From contig JAPKCM010000009.1 of the NCBI GenBank assembly GCA_028822935.1, positions 1 to 64,000 on the forward strand: a stretch of DNA of 64,000 nt. The letters run 5' to 3'. This document shows positions 40,024-50,382 of this stretch, in pieces. Made by a program: the position numbers and the translations under genes. This DNA comes from Akkermansiaceae bacterium (lineage in GTDB: Bacteria > Verrucomicrobiota > Verrucomicrobiia > Verrucomicrobiales > Akkermansiaceae). The notes beneath the pieces are model-generated. The model did not search any database and was not told where the DNA came from. It saw only the letters and a list, made by a program, of their open reading frames with translations. Every line of letters starts with the position of its first letter. Position 1 is the stretch's first letter.

Positions 40024-40397
40024 ATAAAGCGAATCGTTAAACTAGGCGACCCGTTGCCCTTAGTCGAGTTTTTGGATTAACCCTCGATAAATCCCTCAAA
40101 TCCCCAATGCCAAAGAAATGAACAGTGTGATCCCCAACTATTCAAAATCCCCAAGCCCTCACCATCCAACAAAAAACAAGAGGTGACACAACCAACTAAA
40201 CAAAAGCGCATGATGACCTCTGGAATCCCACCCTGTCATCGATAATGATGTCTTCCTTGGTGGCGACGACTTCGCAGAGCAGATCAACATCGGCACCGTT
40301 CACCAGCTATCTGCTGTCTTGGCATTTGGCCATTCTGCAGCGAGACTCCGGTCCTACTCCCTTGGTCCGTCAAACTCCTGCGCTCGTTGACTCTCTC

Positions 40398-40742
40398 ATG
40401 AAACGACTTCTTCTCTCATCGCTTGCCTTGGGGGCTCCTCCTGAAAAAGCGACAGCACCCGAGTATGTTAAAATCATCCGCATGGGAGGCGCCCGTAAAT
40501 TTATCCCGACGGGATCATTTTTCGAAATGAATCCCGTTAACCTTTTAAAGAATTTCCGGATCAACTCGGTCTTCGAAATCGATTCCGAAGTGCTCGCTGA
40601 TTTCTCGGGTGAGATCGCACCAAAATACAGCCAACTTCACCGCGCAATCCAGCGCATTTGTGTCAATGTTTGCAATAAACAAAGCTGGATCATTCCCTTC
40701 ACCCAAATCACTGTTCACCAAGCTCCTCCCGCAGAATCTTGA
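40398..40742 (+). CDS. Hypothetical protein; start refined to MKRLLLSS
   Basis: ORF only; overlaps TTG start of downstream pqiA-like gene. Confidence 0.45.
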   Translation: MKRLLLSSLALGAPPEKATAPEYVKIIRMGGARKFIPTGSFFEMNPVNLLKNFRINSVFEIDSEVLADFSGEIAPKYSQLHRAIQRICVNVCNKQSWIIPFTQITVHQAPPAES

Positions 40743-41431
40743 ATTTTCTCCACCGTCAGACCTGGCCTCGCTTGCGCGATGAAGGCCATGAAGTCGCCTG
40801 TCACTTCTGTGACTCGCTGCACGAAGTCGAACTGATCGAGGAAGGTCAATCAGCGAGTTGCAATACCTGTAATACCCTTCTCTACCGGAATCGACCTCAG
40901 AGCCTCGAGCGCGCGGTTGCCTTCGGCCTATCCGGCGCCTTATTTTTCATCGGAATGCTCGCTCTTCCTTTCATCACCTTGGATGCGCAAGGCAGCGCGA
41001 CCACCGTAAGTATGGTCGAAACCGTAGTCCGCCTTTGGCTTCAGGGAGGTCGTACCATTGCCATCACTGTTCTAGCCTTCATTTTTGTTCTTCCCCTTAC
41101 CATTCTCTTCTCTCTTCTCTACATCTGCATCCCCCTTTCGAGAGGAAAAACTCTTCCAGGTGTGCAGTTGGTGGGCTACCTTTTTCAGGTCATTCAGCCA
41201 TGGATCATGGTCGAGGTCTTCTTCCTCGGAACGATGGTCAGTTTGCTCAAACTCATGAAACTCGCCGATGTTTCCATGGGCTTTGGATTCTGGTCCATGA
41301 TCGCCTTGATGCTCAGCCTCGCCGCCTCCGTCAGCGGAATCGACCGGATCGAACTCTGGGATCGGATCGAAGTCGCTCTCGCTAGAAAAGATCAAGAAGA
41401 TGCCGCCGTAGAAGGAGGGGTCGAATGTTAA
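40739..41431 (+). CDS. pqiA: Paraquat-inducible protein A (PqiA/YebS-like), copy 1
   Basis: Zinc-ribbon CHFC...CNTC, four-TM PqiA fold; TTG start. Confidence 0.87.
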   Translation: MNFLHRQTWPRLRDEGHEVACHFCDSLHEVELIEEGQSASCNTCNTLLYRNRPQSLERAVAFGLSGALFFIGMLALPFITLDAQGSATTVSMVETVVRLWLQGGRTIAITVLAFIFVLPLTILFSLLYICIPLSRGKTLPGVQLVGYLFQVIQPWIMVEVFFLGTMVSLLKLMKLADVSMGFGFWSMIALMLSLAASVSGIDRIELWDRIEVALARKDQEDAAVEGGVEC

Positions 41432-42039
41432 AGAGCGCACAAGAATTAGGAAAAGTCAGTTGCCATATCTGTGCTCAGGTTAGCAGCATCGAGAAGCATG
41501 TCTGCGGCCGTTGCCACTCCGACCTTCACTCACGGAAAACGAATAGCGTCCAACGTTGTATTGCTCTCCTCTTCGCCAGCGTGATCGCCTATATTCCTGC
41601 GAACGTTTGGCCCATCATGGTCATCACTCAGCTGGGAGTGACCGAAGGAAGTACGATCCTTGGCGGAGTCGCCATCTTCTGGCAAATGAAAGCTTATCCC
41701 ATCGCCACCGTCATCTTTATCGCCAGTGTCCTAATCCCGGGTCTAAAAATCATCGCCTTGATATGGCTTTGTGCCCTCGCCAAAGGTCTTGTAAAAATGT
41801 CACCCAAGAGCGCCAATAAGATTTACTGGCTTACCGAGCTCGTCGGTCGTTGGTCCATGGTCGACGTTTTCGTCGTTGCCATCCTCGTCGCACTGATTCA
41901 GATGGGCAACTTAATGTCGATCGAACCAGGCCCCGCGGCAGTATCGTTTATCCTCATGGTGGTCCTCACCATGCTTGCAGCTCACTCATTTGACCCTAGA
42001 ATCATTTGGGACAGGGTCCGCATCACCTCCTCATCATGA
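41425..42039 (+). CDS. pqiA: Paraquat-inducible protein A (PqiA/YebS-like), copy 2
   Basis: CHIC...CGRC, IPANVWPIMVITQLG, GRWSMVDVFVVAILVALIQMG. Confidence 0.9.
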   Translation: MLKSAQELGKVSCHICAQVSSIEKHVCGRCHSDLHSRKTNSVQRCIALLFASVIAYIPANVWPIMVITQLGVTEGSTILGGVAIFWQMKAYPIATVIFIASVLIPGLKIIALIWLCALAKGLVKMSPKSANKIYWLTELVGRWSMVDVFVVAILVALIQMGNLMSIEPGPAAVSFILMVVLTMLAAHSFDPRIIWDRVRITSSS

Positions 42040-43727
42040 GCGATTCTAAAAAACCAAAGGTCACCGCCGACCGCAAAATCAGCAGGGTTTGGATTATTCC
42101 AATTCTTGGACTGATCCTTGGAGTATGGCTTGTCAAAAGAAGCCTGCAGGAACAGGGCGAAATAGTGACCGTGACCTTTGAAAATGCCGACGGTCTTGCC
42201 GTCGATAAAACAGAAGTCCACTGCCGAAGCGTCAAAATCGGCGTCGTCGAATCCATCGACCTCGATCCCGTAGATCTAACCGTTGAGGTTGCCATGCGCA
42301 TCAACACCGACCACATGAAGCTTGTCCGTCTCGACTCCAAGTTCTGGGTCGTCCGACCTCGGGTGAGCGGCGCCGGCATTTCCGGACTTGGAACCGTGTT
42401 CAGCGGTGCCTACATCGAGCTGGACCCGGGGCCCATCGGAGGCGAGCAATACGCCTTCAAAGGAGAAGAGCAACCTCCGCTGACCCCAAGCAGCGTGCCC
42501 GGCCTCCGGCTCAGTCTCATCGCGCAAAACCCCGGTTCCATTGATGTCGGCAGCGGAATCTACTTCAACGGGAACCGGGTCGGAAAAGTCGAAAGCCGCT
42601 TCTTCGATCCTGTCCCCCGCACCACTGAGTTCGGAATTTTTATCGACGAACGATTCGCCCAGCTCGTCAACTCCGAGTCCCGCTTCTGGCGCGACAACGG
42701 AATCGACCTTAAGGTCGACACCGGTGGCTTCCAACTTGTTCTCCCCTCTCTCGACTCTCTCATCTCAGGACGCATCAATTTTGGAGTCCCTCCCGGCATG
42801 CCTGAAGGTTACGAACTTCCTTCGGTCGTGAATAGCTTCACTCTTTTCGATGACCTCGGTGGAGCCGAAGCCGATGGTTTCAAAAGCGCAGCCGATCTCC
42901 TCCTTCTCGTTGAACAAGAAGTCCGCGGTCTAAACCCTGGCGCTCCCGTCGAATTCCGGGGACTCAGGGTCGGACGCGTCAGTGAGATTTCCTACCAACT
43001 GGTCTCTCTTGCCACCGTTGAAAAAACCCCTATTCTCATTCAGTTGGACGATCATCTTCTCAAACAGCACTTTCCCGAAAAACTTCGTGATGAAGGGATC
43101 GAAGGAATCAAGATGGCCTTCGATCAAGGACTCCGTGCCTCTATCAAAACCAGCAATATCATCACAGGGCAGCTCTACATTGATCTCGATTACTATCCCG
43201 ACATCCCACCAACCGGAGTTGTCCAAATTGACGACGGCCTCATCATTCCCAGTGTCGAGACCGGATTTGGCCGCCTTGAAGATAGCGTCGCCGCTTTGTT
43301 GAAAAAACTCAACAATCTCGAAGTGGAACCTTTGCTGACTGAGTTCACCGATGCCGCCAAGGAAGCGACTAACACGATGAAGGAAATTCAGGGCAGCCTG
43401 GGTGGCACCGATGGAATTCTCGCCGAAACCAAACTCACCATCACTCAGACCAAGGAAATGATGACCGCGCTTAACAGCATCATGAACAGCGCCGACACCA
43501 AGGCCCTACCCAGCGATATTCGCCTCACCATCGCTCAGCTCAACAAGAGTATGAAGCCATTTTCCAGCGATGGCGCGGTCTACGGCGACCTCCTCCGCAC
43601 CATGGATGAACTCCGCAGTGTCACCCGCTCCATCGAGCGCATGACCACCGAGATCGCCGACAAGCCAAACTCACTCCTTTTTGGAAAAGATCCCAACACC
43701 AAAAAGATCCCCCGTGCACGCCGCTAG
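42036..43727 (+). CDS. pqiB: PqiB-like MlaD/MCE domain protein
   Basis: WIIPILGLILGVWLV TM, repeated MCE domains (FENADGLAVDKTEVHCRSVKIGVVESI); start refined to ATGA overlap. Confidence 0.92.
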   Translation: MSDSKKPKVTADRKISRVWIIPILGLILGVWLVKRSLQEQGEIVTVTFENADGLAVDKTEVHCRSVKIGVVESIDLDPVDLTVEVAMRINTDHMKLVRLDSKFWVVRPRVSGAGISGLGTVFSGAYIELDPGPIGGEQYAFKGEEQPPLTPSSVPGLRLSLIAQNPGSIDVGSGIYFNGNRVGKVESRFFDPVPRTTEFGIFIDERFAQLVNSESRFWRDNGIDLKVDTGGFQLVLPSLDSLISGRINFGVPPGMPEGYELPSVVNSFTLFDDLGGAEADGFKSAADLLLLVEQEVRGLNPGAPVEFRGLRVGRVSEISYQLVSLATVEKTPILIQLDDHLLKQHFPEKLRDEGIEGIKMAFDQGLRASIKTSNIITGQLYIDLDYYPDIPPTGVVQIDDGLIIPSVETGFGRLEDSVAALLKKLNNLEVEPLLTEFTDAAKEATNTMKEIQGSLGGTDGILAETKLTITQTKEMMTALNSIMNSADTKALPSDIRLTIAQLNKSMKPFSSDGAVYGDLLRTMDELRSVTRSIERMTTEIADKPNSLLFGKDPNTKKIPRARR

Positions 43728-43742
43728 ATCCTCTTCTTTGCC

Positions 43743-44309
43743 ATGACCTCTAGATTCTTTCTTCTCAGCCTCTTGTTCGGCTTTCTCCTGTCCTGTAGCT
43801 CGACGAGCACGAGCTACTACGTCCTTACTCCCGCGGGGAAAGCGCCCGCACGCCAAGGCGTGGGAATCGGAATCGGCCCCATCATCGTAGCCGACTATCT
43901 CGTCGAACGACCCTACCTCATTTTCCAAAGCTCTCCCCACAAGATGGAGATGTCCGATCTCCACCAATGGAGCGGAGCGATGGACGACAACTTTGCCCGT
44001 GTTCTTGGAGTGAACCTTGGCCGCCGAGCGGTAACCGGAAAGATCCAAACTTACCCTTGGGATCCAAATAACAAACTCGACTATCAAGTTAGCGCCGACA
44101 TCCATCAATTTCACGGAACGGCTGATGGCGATGCCATTCTTGAATCCTCTTGGCGCGTCTATCGTCTTCCCGAAGGAAACTTGGTGACGACCCGCACCAG
44201 CTCACTCAGCACCCCGCTTGACTCTGATGGATACGAAGCACTTGTCGCCGCACAAAGCCGCCTAATCGACATGCTCTCTGCTGAAATTGTAAAATCACTT
44301 CGTAAGTAA
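43743..44309 (+). CDS. pqiC: PqiC-like ABC-type transport auxiliary lipoprotein
   Basis: Lipobox FLLSCSS, GIGIGPIIVADYLVERPYLI; adjacent to pqiB. Confidence 0.87.
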   Translation: MTSRFFLLSLLFGFLLSCSSTSTSYYVLTPAGKAPARQGVGIGIGPIIVADYLVERPYLIFQSSPHKMEMSDLHQWSGAMDDNFARVLGVNLGRRAVTGKIQTYPWDPNNKLDYQVSADIHQFHGTADGDAILESSWRVYRLPEGNLVTTRTSSLSTPLDSDGYEALVAAQSRLIDMLSAEIVKSLRK

Positions 44310-44320
44310 ACTCCTACCAC

Positions 44321-45757
44321 GTGACTCTTCCCTTCGACAACAGCTACGCCCAACTCCCGGAAAGATTCTACGAAAAACAGAATCCCGCCAACGCTCCCGA
44401 TCCTCAACTACTCAGGGTCAACACCGCTCTAGCAAAGGAGTTGGGGCTCGATCCCACCTGGTTAGAGGGACCCAATGGTCTCGCGCTCTTTTCTGGAAAT
44501 GGCGTGCCCGCCGGAGCAACCCCACTCGCCCAAGCCTACTCCGGACATCAGTATGGAAACTTCTCCCCCATGCTAGGCGATGGCCGAGCCCTCCTTCTCG
44601 GCGAAATCCTCACCCCAAAAGGCAAGCGCTTCGATCTCCAACTCAAGGGATCCGGTCGCACTCCCTTCTCACGAGGGGGCGATGGGAAATCCGCCCTCGG
44701 CCCCGTCCTCCGCGAGTATCTTGTCAGTGAGGCAATGCACGCCATGGGCATCCCCAGCACGCGAGCCCTTGCTGCCGTTTCCTCCGGAGAGAACGTCTTC
44801 CGACAAGATGGCATGGTGCCCGGCGGCATCTTCACCCGAATTGCCGCAAGCCATATCCGAGTGGGAACCTTCCAATATTTCCTCGCTCGAAAAGATGACG
44901 AAGCCCTCATGCTTCTCGCCGATCACGTCATCGCGCGCCACTATCCAGAAGCCGACTCATACATTGGACTGCTCGACGCTGTCATTTCTGCGCAGGCCGG
45001 ATTGATCGCACAGTGGATGTCCGTTGGCTTCATCCACGGTGTGATGAACACCGATAACTGCGCCATCTCCGGCGAAACAATCGACTTTGGTCCCTGCGCC
45101 TTTATGGACGATTTCCACCCGGAACGCGTCTTCAGCTCCATCGACCGGAACGGGCGCTACGCCTGGGGAAATCAACCCGTCATCGCCCATTGGAACCTCA
45201 CCCGCTTCGCTGAAACACTTCTTCCTTTAATCGACCCGAATGAGGAAAAGGCCGTCGCGAGCGCCGAGGAATCCCTCAAAAAATTCGCCTCTCAATTTCA
45301 GAAACACTATCTCTCACGCTTCCGCGCTAAACTTGCTCTTCCTTCGGATTCCGATGCTGAGTTTATCGATAATACCCTCGACCTCCTCGCTTCTCAGAAA
45401 CTCGACTTCACCATCTTCTTCCGCCAACTCACTCTCGTCGCAGCCGGAGGAAGCGATGAAAAACTTCTCGCACTCGCATCAGATAAAGAGCCCCTCAAGA
45501 TTTGGTTCAAGAAATGGCAGAGCTTGGCAAAACCAGAAACGCATTTCTCAGAAATGAAGCATGCCAACCCAATCCGCATTCCTCGCAACCACCGCATCGA
45601 GGAAGCCATCCAAGCGGCATACAAAGACGACTTCACCCTCTTCCATCGCCTCGCCGGGGCTTGGATCACACCCTTTGAAGAAAACGACGACTTAGCAGAC
45701 CTAGAGACCCCACCGCTCCCCAAAGAGGTGGTCGAAAAAACCTTCTGCGGCACTTAA
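44321..45757 (+). CDS. selO: Protein adenylyltransferase SelO (YdiU/UPF0061)
   Basis: YSGHQYGNFSPMLGDGRALLLGEI, LKGSGRTPFSRGGDGKSALGPVLREYLVSEAMHAMGIPSTRALA; GTG start. Confidence 0.94.
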   Translation: MTLPFDNSYAQLPERFYEKQNPANAPDPQLLRVNTALAKELGLDPTWLEGPNGLALFSGNGVPAGATPLAQAYSGHQYGNFSPMLGDGRALLLGEILTPKGKRFDLQLKGSGRTPFSRGGDGKSALGPVLREYLVSEAMHAMGIPSTRALAAVSSGENVFRQDGMVPGGIFTRIAASHIRVGTFQYFLARKDDEALMLLADHVIARHYPEADSYIGLLDAVISAQAGLIAQWMSVGFIHGVMNTDNCAISGETIDFGPCAFMDDFHPERVFSSIDRNGRYAWGNQPVIAHWNLTRFAETLLPLIDPNEEKAVASAEESLKKFASQFQKHYLSRFRAKLALPSDSDAEFIDNTLDLLASQKLDFTIFFRQLTLVAAGGSDEKLLALASDKEPLKIWFKKWQSLAKPETHFSEMKHANPIRIPRNHRIEEAIQAAYKDDFTLFHRLAGAWITPFEENDDLADLETPPLPKEVVEKTFCGT

Positions 45758-45851
45758 CTTCCCCTGAGTCTGAAGGGTTCAAATAAACCAGTCTAGGACA
45801 GAGCGCAGCGCTGAGTTTCACGCATAAGTCTTGGACGTCCAACGAGACCGA

Positions 45852-46154
45852 TCACAGCCCATGGGCATGAAAAGGTAAGGTCTCCAAGGCCACCGCATAG
45901 TCTTTCTCCAAGGGCCGTTTCCGCGCCTTCACAGGAGGCATATCCCGGGACTCGATCCGCGTGACCATCTTTTCCCAAATCTCAGGGTGCCCGGTGATGC
46001 TTTCTTCATAAATGATTTCAAGATCGAGTCTCCTCTTATTTCCCTCAGGATTGTGACAACAAATGCAGTAATCACCGAGGAAATCGCGCACTCGCTTATC
46101 CGCTCTGAGCTCACACGAAAGAGTTCCTAAGATGATGAGGATGAGAAACTTTAT
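45852..46154 (-). pseudogene. Short secreted c-type cytochrome domain (DUF1592-like N-terminus) remnant, ATA at the expected start
   Basis: (I)KFLILIILGTLSCELRADKRVRDFLGDYCICCHNPEGNKRRLDLEIIYEESITGHPEIWEKMVTRIESRDMPPVKARKRP; GGGGAGG 4 nt upstream of ATA. Confidence 0.55.
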
Positions 46155-46287
46155 GGAGCCTCCCCCTCAAAAAGAGACCGATCCTCTAGTATGACAATTC
46201 TCCCAAAAAGCTCACTTCTTTTAGCCCTCGAAATTTGTCAGGAGGCTTCTTGACCAATCATCCTTCTACTGATGGCCTAGGAGGATC

Positions 46288-47871
46288 ATGAAAAGCATTA
46301 TTACGCCCCTGTTTCTAGCCCTCGGGGCAACCTCCTATTCTGCCGAGCGACCGAATATCCTCTTCATTTTCTCAGACGACCATGCCGAGCACGCCATTTC
46401 CGCTTATGGCTCCAAGGTCAACAAGACCCCCAATCTGGATCGGCTTGCTTCAGAAGGAGCCAGATTCACCAACTCCTTCGTCACCAATTCGATCTGCACG
46501 CCCAGCCGCGCCACCCTCCTCACCGGCCAGTACTCCCATCTCAATGGCGTGCCCGTTTTTAATCGCTTCGATAACACTCGCGACACCGTCGCCAAGCATA
46601 TGCAGTCAGGCGGCTATCACACGGGCATGATTGGCAAATGGCACCTTGGCAGTGACCCCGAAGGATTCGATCGCTGGGTTGTCCTCCCTGGCCAGGGCGC
46701 CTACTGGAACCCCTCCTTCTTGACCTCTGAAAGCAGGTTCACCATCGAAGGCCATTGCACCGATATTACCGGAGACCTCGGAGTCGAATTTCTGGAGACC
46801 CGCCCACAGGACAAACCCTTCTTCCTCATGCTCCATCAAAAAGCCCCGCACCGCGCCTGGGAACCCGATGAGCGCAACAAGGCGCTATTTAAAGACAGAG
46901 TCATACCCGAGCCCGACACCCTCTTTGATAACTACAACACTCGTCCCGCGGCCCTCCCCGAAAATCAGCAAACCGTCGCGAAGGATTTGACCCGACGTGA
47001 TCTTAAGCTCACTCCACCTGCCAACCTTAAAGGCAGGGAAATCCGCCAGTGGCTCGGTGTGAAACCGAAGGAAATCGTCGTCGATGGAAAGAATCTCACC
47101 GGCAAGGAACTCATCAAATGGAAGTATCAGAAATACATGCGCGACTACCTCGCCTGCGTCCAAGGAGTCGATGACAACGTCGGCAAAGTCCTCAACTACC
47201 TCGATAAAACGGGCTTGGATAAAAACACCATCGTCATCTACTCATCTGACAACGGCTGGTATCTCGGCGACCTCGGCCTCTACGACAAGCGCTTCATGTA
47301 TGAGCCCGGTCTTAACGTTCCCCTCCTCGCGCGTGGACCTGGTATCAAAAAAGGAATCACCCCCGAGCAATTCGTGGGCAACTACGATCTCGCACCCACC
47401 TTCCTTGACCTCGCCGGACTGCCGGTTCCCTCTTTCATGCAAGGCCGCAGCCTCGCCCCACTTCTTCGCGGTGAATCTCCCGCCGATTGGCGCCAGACCT
47501 TCTACTACCGCTACTACCACAGCCCTGGCCATCACAACACGGTCGCCCACTACGGCGTGCGCACAAAAACCCACAAGCTCATCTACTACTGGGATCGCAA
47601 TGCTTACGAGATGTTCGACCTACAGGCTGACCCTAAGGAACAGCACAACCTTCTCTACGATGCAAAAGACGCCAATAAACCCCAGGTAAAGAAACTCTTC
47701 AAAGAGCTCAAAGCAGAGATCGAACGCCTTCAAAAAGAGTTCAAAGACGACGGCCAGTATGCCCACCCCGCCGATTGGCCACAAGGCTCCTCCGATCGAC
47801 CGGCACAACGCAAGGCCCTCGGCAAGCAGTCCGTTGCTCAAGCGATCCAAAACGCGAAGTCCTCGCACTAG
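46288..47871 (+). CDS. Sulfatase (arylsulfatase family), secreted
   Basis: NILFIFSDDHAEHAISAYG, CTPSRATLLTGQYSHLNG (CxPSR formylglycine site), GKWHLG. Confidence 0.94.
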   Translation: MKSIITPLFLALGATSYSAERPNILFIFSDDHAEHAISAYGSKVNKTPNLDRLASEGARFTNSFVTNSICTPSRATLLTGQYSHLNGVPVFNRFDNTRDTVAKHMQSGGYHTGMIGKWHLGSDPEGFDRWVVLPGQGAYWNPSFLTSESRFTIEGHCTDITGDLGVEFLETRPQDKPFFLMLHQKAPHRAWEPDERNKALFKDRVIPEPDTLFDNYNTRPAALPENQQTVAKDLTRRDLKLTPPANLKGREIRQWLGVKPKEIVVDGKNLTGKELIKWKYQKYMRDYLACVQGVDDNVGKVLNYLDKTGLDKNTIVIYSSDNGWYLGDLGLYDKRFMYEPGLNVPLLARGPGIKKGITPEQFVGNYDLAPTFLDLAGLPVPSFMQGRSLAPLLRGESPADWRQTFYYRYYHSPGHHNTVAHYGVRTKTHKLIYYWDRNAYEMFDLQADPKEQHNLLYDAKDANKPQVKKLFKELKAEIERLQKEFKDDGQYAHPADWPQGSSDRPAQRKALGKQSVAQAIQNAKSSH

Positions 47872-48100
47872 ATTCACTCACTGCTCAAACACGTATCCGG
47901 AAGTCTCCCAAAACAGCAACCCAACCGAAGACACCGCGTAAATCATCATCCGCCTCACCGAAGAACTCGCCGGGCAGCCATAACAGTATTACCGGGCCAC
48001 CTGGGACTAGAATAGTATCTCACTCGCTAATCAACAAGTTCAGCATGAAGCCGAAAGTATCGATTAGGAATATCCGTCACCCTCGTAGGGCCAGAGAATA

Positions 48101-48121
48101 ATCTCCAGATCTAAAGGAGAT
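48101..48121. terminator. Hairpin between convergent genes (possible bidirectional terminator)
   Basis: ATCTCC-AGATCTAAA-GGAGAT, followed by palindrome TCCTATAATAGGA. Confidence 0.3.
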
Positions 48122-48176
48122 CTATCCTATAATAGGAACGAACTTCAGTAAAATATGGACACGATCGTAATCGGCG

Positions 48177-50363
48177 CTACTCAGCTTGCCTAATTTGGTA
48201 AAACACTTTTGTGTTTTGCGATTTTGGAGCAGCCACGTTATCAGTCGAAACCTTCATCGATTCACCAGCCGCAATCGTTTCGCTATCAGAGATCTCCAAC
48301 CAACCCTCTTCGGTGAGATCGAAAGAGTAGAACAAAGCGTAGTTTCCGGGAGAAGCGGTAAAGGTGATCTCGGCATCCCCATTATTGAGAACTTCCACCC
48401 CATTGATTACGATTTCTTGAGATGGCTGAAACAGTATTAGAATTTCCTCCGCTGTAAGCACTCGGTCATAGAGACGGATATCATCCAGCTTCCCCGTCAG
48501 CGAACGCCCACCAATCGTGCGTGAAGCTCCAATTCGGAGATTCAAATTGGTTCCACTGTCGATAGGAGTGCCTCCGATCGCCGAGAGCGGATCCGCAACC
48601 CCATCGATATAGAACTGAATATCTCCCACGGTCATTCCCACGGTCGGATCGACGACCATCGCACAGTGATGCCACTCGCCATCATCGATTATTGCCGTTC
48701 CATTGCTTCCAGATCCCGCAACCTCCGTCCGCATAGAACCGCCGAATTGACCTTGAATACGGGTATCAAAACGATTCCCGGTAGAACCAGGTCCCCAGCC
48801 GATCAAGGTGGCATTGTTGTTCACTTGTGTCCCGGGTCCCTTGAACCAAAAGGCCAGGGTCCGGGCTTCGCTGCCTCCAATTCCATTGTAGCCCAGTACA
48901 TCAACCCAACTATTTGCACCATCCAGAGAAAGCGAGGCAGTCGACCCTCCGGGAACAGGCGCAGGATCCTCGGTATCGAAGACTGGCGTTCCCGAGAATG
49001 TTCCGATAAAGCCGTCTCCGCTTTCTGAAATCAAAGAAGTCCCATCTGTTTCACCTGCGGCTTCGCCGACCATCCAATGAGAAAGTAACCCAGGCTCCGA
49101 AGTAACGAGGACTCCCACGGTAATTTCCTCCGTCACGTCTCCTTGTGAGTTGGTCGCGGTAAGAGTGTAAGTCGTCGCTTCTTCGAGTGTCACATCCACA
49201 CTTCCCGACATGGCATCCACAGCGCCCACTCCATTATCAATCGAAACTGTTGTCCCATAAATCACGTCCCACAACAAGGTGGTAGAGCCACCCACGATCA
49301 CCACATCTAAACTTGAAGTAAAGCTGTTCACGACTGCTGGCTCATCGACTACGATAGTAACCTCCAAAGCCTCCGTTCCAAGCGGACCGCTACCTGTTAG
49401 TGTGTAAGTAGTGGAAACAGCAGGAGAAACTGAAAGAGTCCCATTGCAATCAATCGTGTCAGCCGTGACATCGACCGGGCCAGATCCATCATCAATCGTA
49501 AGAGAGCTGAGAGCAGGAGAAACAAACCATGACAACTCTCCGCTCTGGCCACCATCAAGGTAGGGCACATCACTTGCAAAATCGATCAAGGTCTCAGAAT
49601 CCGCCAGGTATTCCTTGAAGTGAGCCGACACCCGGGAATCTGAAACGTTACCATCGCCATTAGGATCATCCAGCCGCTTGTCGTAAATGGCAACCTCGTC
49701 AATGAGGCCGCTAAAAAATTGGCTGGCTTGGCTTTTATGTGACCCAATGACCCACCCCCCATTGGCCGGCTCAACAACAAAGAGCCCAGTGGCAGTCTCC
49801 TCACCATTGACAAAAATCCTAATGGTCGGATCAACGCCTCCGGCGACCGCGCTTTGGTCATAGGTGACAAGTAAGTGATCAAAGCCTCCGTCAGTTGCGG
49901 TTCGCCCGGATAGAAGAGTTGCCCCGCCAATGTAGGTCGTGATCGCCCGATTACCGTTCACAACCAAATTGCTTCGACCAGGTCCAGCGGTTCCATCTTG
50001 GTTCGCCAGGACCACTGTCCCTGCGGCGCCCGGACTATCAGCGCGGATGATCGCTTCCATCGAAAAATCGCCCAACGAAGGATCCAGCACCAAGGGCGTA
50101 AGAAGCGAACCATCCGCATTGAAGAGTGCTGCCAACCCAATCGCTCCAGGCTCACCAATCTGGGTGGTCCCAATCGGAGCGCTATAATCGATATCCAAGC
50201 CGTTCCCACTTGAATCGACGAGCGTCGTCGCCCCTACCGCTTCTTCGAATCGGTAATAGGCCAACGGCCCGTCGGCAGTGACGACACCCGGATAATCAGC
50301 CCATGACACCGATGTAGCAAGAAGGCTAATTGTGGATAATATTGAGAAGATTTGATTTTTCAT
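48177..50363 (-). CDS. LamG/concanavalin A-like domain secreted protein
   Basis: Two LamG-type regions (GPLAYYRFEEAVGATTLVDSSGNG; ARTLAFWFKGPG...GKLDDIRLYDRVLTAEEI); start refined to MKNQIFSILS. Confidence 0.82.
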   Translation of the reverse strand: MKNQIFSILSTISLLATSVSWADYPGVVTADGPLAYYRFEEAVGATTLVDSSGNGLDIDYSAPIGTTQIGEPGAIGLAALFNADGSLLTPLVLDPSLGDFSMEAIIRADSPGAAGTVVLANQDGTAGPGRSNLVVNGNRAITTYIGGATLLSGRTATDGGFDHLLVTYDQSAVAGGVDPTIRIFVNGEETATGLFVVEPANGGWVIGSHKSQASQFFSGLIDEVAIYDKRLDDPNGDGNVSDSRVSAHFKEYLADSETLIDFASDVPYLDGGQSGELSWFVSPALSSLTIDDGSGPVDVTADTIDCNGTLSVSPAVSTTYTLTGSGPLGTEALEVTIVVDEPAVVNSFTSSLDVVIVGGSTTLLWDVIYGTTVSIDNGVGAVDAMSGSVDVTLEEATTYTLTATNSQGDVTEEITVGVLVTSEPGLLSHWMVGEAAGETDGTSLISESGDGFIGTFSGTPVFDTEDPAPVPGGSTASLSLDGANSWVDVLGYNGIGGSEARTLAFWFKGPGTQVNNNATLIGWGPGSTGNRFDTRIQGQFGGSMRTEVAGSGSNGTAIIDDGEWHHCAMVVDPTVGMTVGDIQFYIDGVADPLSAIGGTPIDSGTNLNLRIGASRTIGGRSLTGKLDDIRLYDRVLTAEEILILFQPSQEIVINGVEVLNNGDAEITFTASPGNYALFYSFDLTEEGWLEISDSETIAAGESMKVSTDNVAAPKSQNTKVFYQIRQAE

Positions 50364-50382
50364 TGATCTAGGAGTTTGGGGT

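Noticed and set aside
40207-40389. Plus-strand frame ESHPVIDNDVFLGGDDFAEQINIGTVHQLSAVLAFGHSAARL as a REP-associated transposase tail
   Set aside because: Resemblance is too weak and no transposase catalytic motif is visible; would need a search.
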